Assembly: GCA_950295325.1 (NCBI GenBank)
Contig: OX485805.1
Span: 46,276,758 to 46,340,757, forward strand
Direction of reading: 5' to 3'
Origin: Polytrichum commune
Taxonomy: Eukaryota; Streptophyta; Polytrichopsida; Polytrichales; Polytrichaceae
Length of the DNA: 64,000 nucleotides
Shown: positions 60,831 to 64,000 of the stretch, piece by piece
Layout of the letters: the number at the start of each line of letters is the position of its first letter
Numbering within the stretch: the first letter of the stretch is position 1
Notes under the pieces: generated by a model
Database searches by the model: none
Told to the model about the DNA's origin: nothing
What the model saw: only the letters and a program-made list of their open reading frames with translations
Made by a program: the position numbers and the translations under genes

Positions 60831-62490
60831 TTGCTGTTATTCACAATTTTGAATTAGAGTTTACATGTAAAAACATTGAAGTCTTGTATTTGTTATTTTC
60901 TTTTTTTACATTGAAATTTTATTTTGATTGTCTACCTATTTTTTTTGATAATATCACATTATGCACAAATCTTCAGAATGTGACATTATCAAATATGACA
61001 CCTTCAATGCTTATATCACACTTTATGGTGAAACGGATGCTGTGATATTATCAAGGTTAGACTGTACCAATATGTTGAAATGTCAGTACCGTTTCAATAT
61101 ACTCAAACATCAATGTTTCATTATTGAAATTATTATTCTATCTTTTCACCATGTGTGTTCTTTAAGTTTGGTCTCACTTATATTATAATAGTATTGAACA
61201 TCGCTTAAATGATAAACATGATAATGTGCACTTTGAACAAAAATTTCAATACATACATGAAGGGCAATTTTTGAGCTAACCCTTCATTTTGAAAGGGAAA
61301 ATTTTAAGTTACCCTTCCTTATGAAATACAAGCAACCCTTCAAATTTATTCCCTGACACTAAACACCATAAACAATGTAACAATACTTATTGAATGCAGG
61401 GCCTAGTAAACAAATTAAACTTTTTAGGTTTGATCACCCCACCTTATTTTTCACTCGGAAATTAAACTCAAGGTTTTGATGATGATTTCAAGACAAAATT
61501 GCTCAGAAAAGAAATATTTGGACTACAAGGGAGCGCTAAATTGTCGTCCAAAGTATTCCAATGTGCTACTCTCACTGTCATAATGTAGATTTTTCAATTA
61601 ATATTTTTGCTTAAACATGTTACTTATGTTGATGAATTGTATCATATGGGCAATTAGTAGGCTAGCCTTGACACTTTGAGACCCCGCCAGCATCTAGTTT
61701 AGGCCCTTCGCAAATTGTGCACTTGACACTAAACATCATAAACGGTGTAGTACCTTCTTACATGTGGTGAAATATATATGTATATGAATATGTATGTGTA
61801 TATGTATAATTTTTGAGCTGCATATATATAGGTCCATTCAACTGAATCGTTTTTGAGAGTAGAGATTATCAACGTTTCAATACATAGTACACTCTTTTAA
61901 ACGTGTCTTCTTGATGTTTGCTCTTTGATCCTCACTGAACCCCATACCATTCAAATATAGGGGTTTCGGTTTATATACCAGCCAAGCGGTGGCGGTGGCC
62001 GTATCATATCTAAATTGAACCATTGTGATGGAATCAAGCCATTTGGACGAAAGCTCATTTGGTAAGTTAAGTGAATCATAAGTGAAAGCACCAACTAACA
62101 TCATACAGTTTGCAATCAATACCCTCTACAGTTAGTAGGAAGTACCCTTCCTACTAACCCACACCCTCCTTAATGAGAACGGGTGAAACTACACCCTAGC
62201 CTACTCGTCCGCCCATCATGGTCCGGCGTCTAGGATCTGGGCCGTCCATTATTGATGGCACAATCCTGACCATCGGCACTTGGGCGAAGGGACGTGGCCG
62301 TTCCCAATCTTGGGTCCAGAATGACCTCCCCCGCTCAACACTTTCATTGTGTTTTCTCCTCTTCGATCCTAGTGTTTTCTCCTCTTGGTTCTTCCGTTGC
62401 AACATTGTGCACCCTCTCCCTCTCCGCACCCGGCTCCAAGTGTATTATGCATTTGCCTTCGTCTATGCTCCTTGCTTCATTGAAATTGCT
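60831..62490. other. AT-rich non-coding stretch
   Basis: Contains a short TATATGTATATGAATATG tract near 61780 and a repeated phrase ACACTAAACA(C/T)CATAAAC at 61357 and 61728. No gene recognised. Confidence 0.4.
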
Positions 62491-62640
62491 GATCTAGTAT
62501 GCACCTTGCACCTTGCTTCACTGCCATCCGGTTGATCTCTTCTAGTATGCACCTTGTTTCATTGAAATCTGGTTGATATCTTGTAGTATGCACCTGGTTC
62601 ACTCCAATGTGGTTGAGCTCTGCCTCTAGTATGCACATTG
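62491..62640. repeat. ~55-bp degenerate minisatellite, three units
   Basis: CTAGTATGCACCTTG (variants CCTGG, CATTG) recurs with TTCA-TG---GGTTGA-CTCT between. The same phrase appears again near 62911, so it is part of a dispersed repeat. Confidence 0.7.
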
Positions 62641-63440
62641 CTCAACAATCTGCATCTTCCTTTTTTCAATTCACAATCTGCATCATATCTCCCTTTTCGC
62701 ACATTCCTCCACCCTCCTGAAGTGCCATCCACACCTGGGATCCACTCAGTATATCACAAAGAGCATCCTGGTTATGTTTATTTCATTGAATGCATTTTGC
62801 TTGACGTTTTTCTATACATTAGGCACCCTGAATTCTTATTAAGAAATCTTCTTTTGTTTGTTCCATCTCCATGGATTCGGGATGTTCACCCTGATACTCT
62901 TGATTTCTAAAGAGTATGCACCTGGAGCCTCCAAGTGTATTAAGTCAATTTTCGTGTTCCACATTGTTTGTTTGCTATGCTTCATTGAAATCTTCACCCC
63001 CAGCATCCTAAATTTGTTCAGTGCAATCGGCATCTTGAATTTTCCTTCGATATGCTCACTTTTTGAGGTATTTACAACTGGAACCTAATCACATTCTGGT
63101 TTTTCTTTTTCAATCCAGGCCCCTGAATCCTTGCAGCATAAGCATTCAGATTAGCCATATTCCTGTACACAATATTAAATAACCTCCATCTTGATCCATG
63201 TAGCAAGACATGGTATTGGTTTCTACAGTAATCAGAACTTATGTAAAATCCCCACTCCTGCTCTTATTGTTGATTCCAAGTGAAGGTCGTGCAAGCAGAG
63301 ACTGAGTAGCAAATATACATCCATACTCTTCACACATCAGGTACACTTCCCGGCTTGCATTGAATGTCAAAGACATAGAAATAAGAAGTTTACAGTCGAA
63401 GTATATTTCAAGATATAGTGGTGGGAAATATCCCCGTTCA
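62641..63440. other. Non-coding stretch before the palindrome array
   Basis: No supported gene. CTGACTGTACGGACACTC at 63444 resembles a word beside the 54.5-kb palindrome cluster. Confidence 0.4.
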
Positions 63441-63474
63441 CACCTGACTGTACGGACACTCTTCAGGGTTGGAG

Positions 63475-63959
63475 GCGCTGGGCCACTTTCACTCGATCGA
63501 GTGAAAGTGGCCCAGCGCTGGCGTGCTGGCTGCCTGAGAGCCATGGCTGGCCACTGGCCACTTTCACTCGATCGAGTGAAAGTGGCCCAGCGCTGGCGTG
63601 CTGGCTGCCTGAGAGCCATGGCTGGCCACTGGCCACTTTCACTCGATCGAGTGAAAGTGGCCCAGCGCTGGCGTGCTGGCTGCCTGAGAGCCATGGCTGG
63701 CCACTGGCCACTTTCACTCGATCGAGTGAAAGTGGCCCAGCGCTGGCGTGCTGGCTGCCTGAGAGCCATGGCTGGCCACTGGTCACTTTCACTCGATCGA
63801 GTGAAAGTGGCCCAGCGCTGGCGTGCTGGCTGCCTGAGAGCCATGGCTGGCCACTGGCCACTTTCACTCGATCGAGTGAAAGTGGCCCAGCGCTCGCGTG
63901 CTGACTGCCTGCTTGTGCCATGGACAACCATGGCTCACTTTCACTCGATCGAGTGAAAG
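63475..63959. repeat. 75-bp tandem array of seven GATC-centred palindromes
   Basis: Palindrome starts at 63481, 63556, 63631, 63706, 63781 and 63856 are exactly 75 bp apart; the seventh (63938-63959) is 22 bp with a changed spacer. Core half-site: CTTTCACTCGA. The first copy extends to a perfect 44 bp (63475-63518). The spacer holds smaller palindromes: CCAGCGCTGG, GCCATGGC and two TGGCCA. Because 75 is a multiple of three, long open frames appear on both strands (peptides with SLDRVKV); these are artefacts. Confidence 0.97.
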
Positions 63960-64000
63960 CATTAATGTTGAGTTGAGTGATGCATTAATGTGGTTTGAAG

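Noticed and set aside
63239-63956. Long overlapping open frames on both strands with repeated SLDRVKV or TRSSES peptides
   Set aside because: They are translations of a 75-bp palindromic tandem repeat whose length is a multiple of three, so stops are avoided by periodicity.
63475-63959. Resemblance to a CRISPR array (regular repeats and spacers)
   Set aside because: The spacers are also identical, the genome is eukaryotic, and no cas-like gene is present; it is a satellite.

Overview
The window looks like nuclear DNA of a land plant, probably a non-seed lineage; a bryophyte is my best guess at low confidence. Evidence: spliced genes with GT-AG introns, NB-ARC immune-receptor genes ending in ARM and TPR repeats instead of LRRs, plant-type telomeric motifs (AAACCCT), a nuclear 25S rRNA fragment, exons of a nuclear-encoded mitochondrial ATP synthase beta, a plant-style RsmE-like gene, and CACTA, hAT, MULE and SINE mobile elements. 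There are no operons or bacterial signals. All calls come from reading the sequence; no database search was run.

Layout. (1) 1-17.4 kb is a mosaic of broken genes: a spliced ParB-like gene with two in-frame TAG codons (1-2519), a 310-bp composite tandem array (2530-3375), two atpB-type exons (3712-4105), a deleted 25S rRNA piece (5909-6635), a short unknown gene fragment (7358-7853), a MULE-like gene (8841-13575) split by a 1.1-kb CACTA element that carries a SINE, and a truncated RsmE-like gene (14909-17401). A 20-bp GATC-centred palindrome (half-site TTGTCTCGGA) recurs through this zone. (2) 17.5-31.4 kb and 38.6-49.6 kb are two direct copies of an ~11-kb segment, each with one NB-ARC-ARM-TPR gene on the minus strand. 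Copy B (38586-49566) seems intact. Copy A (17504-31428) has three insertions absent from B, each flanked by a short direct repeat, and a mutated splice acceptor. (3) 31.4-38.6 kb is spacer with a small MITE and diverged pieces related to the duplicated segment. (4) 49.6-53.9 kb holds a DUF7869-type transposon gene interrupted by a single TGA. (5) 54-64 kb is mostly non-coding and is bounded by two clusters of a second GATC-centred palindrome (half-site CTTTCACTCGA): a 94-bp perfect palindrome and a shuffled trio at 54.1-54.5 kb, and a 75-bp tandem array of seven at 63.5-64.0 kb. All eleven copies share an identical 22-bp core.

The strongest leads are the two GATC-centred palindrome families, the possible creation of an in-frame intron by a 394-bp insertion with 6-bp flanking repeats in NLR copy A, and the paired empty and filled insertion sites that order the TE insertions after the duplication.
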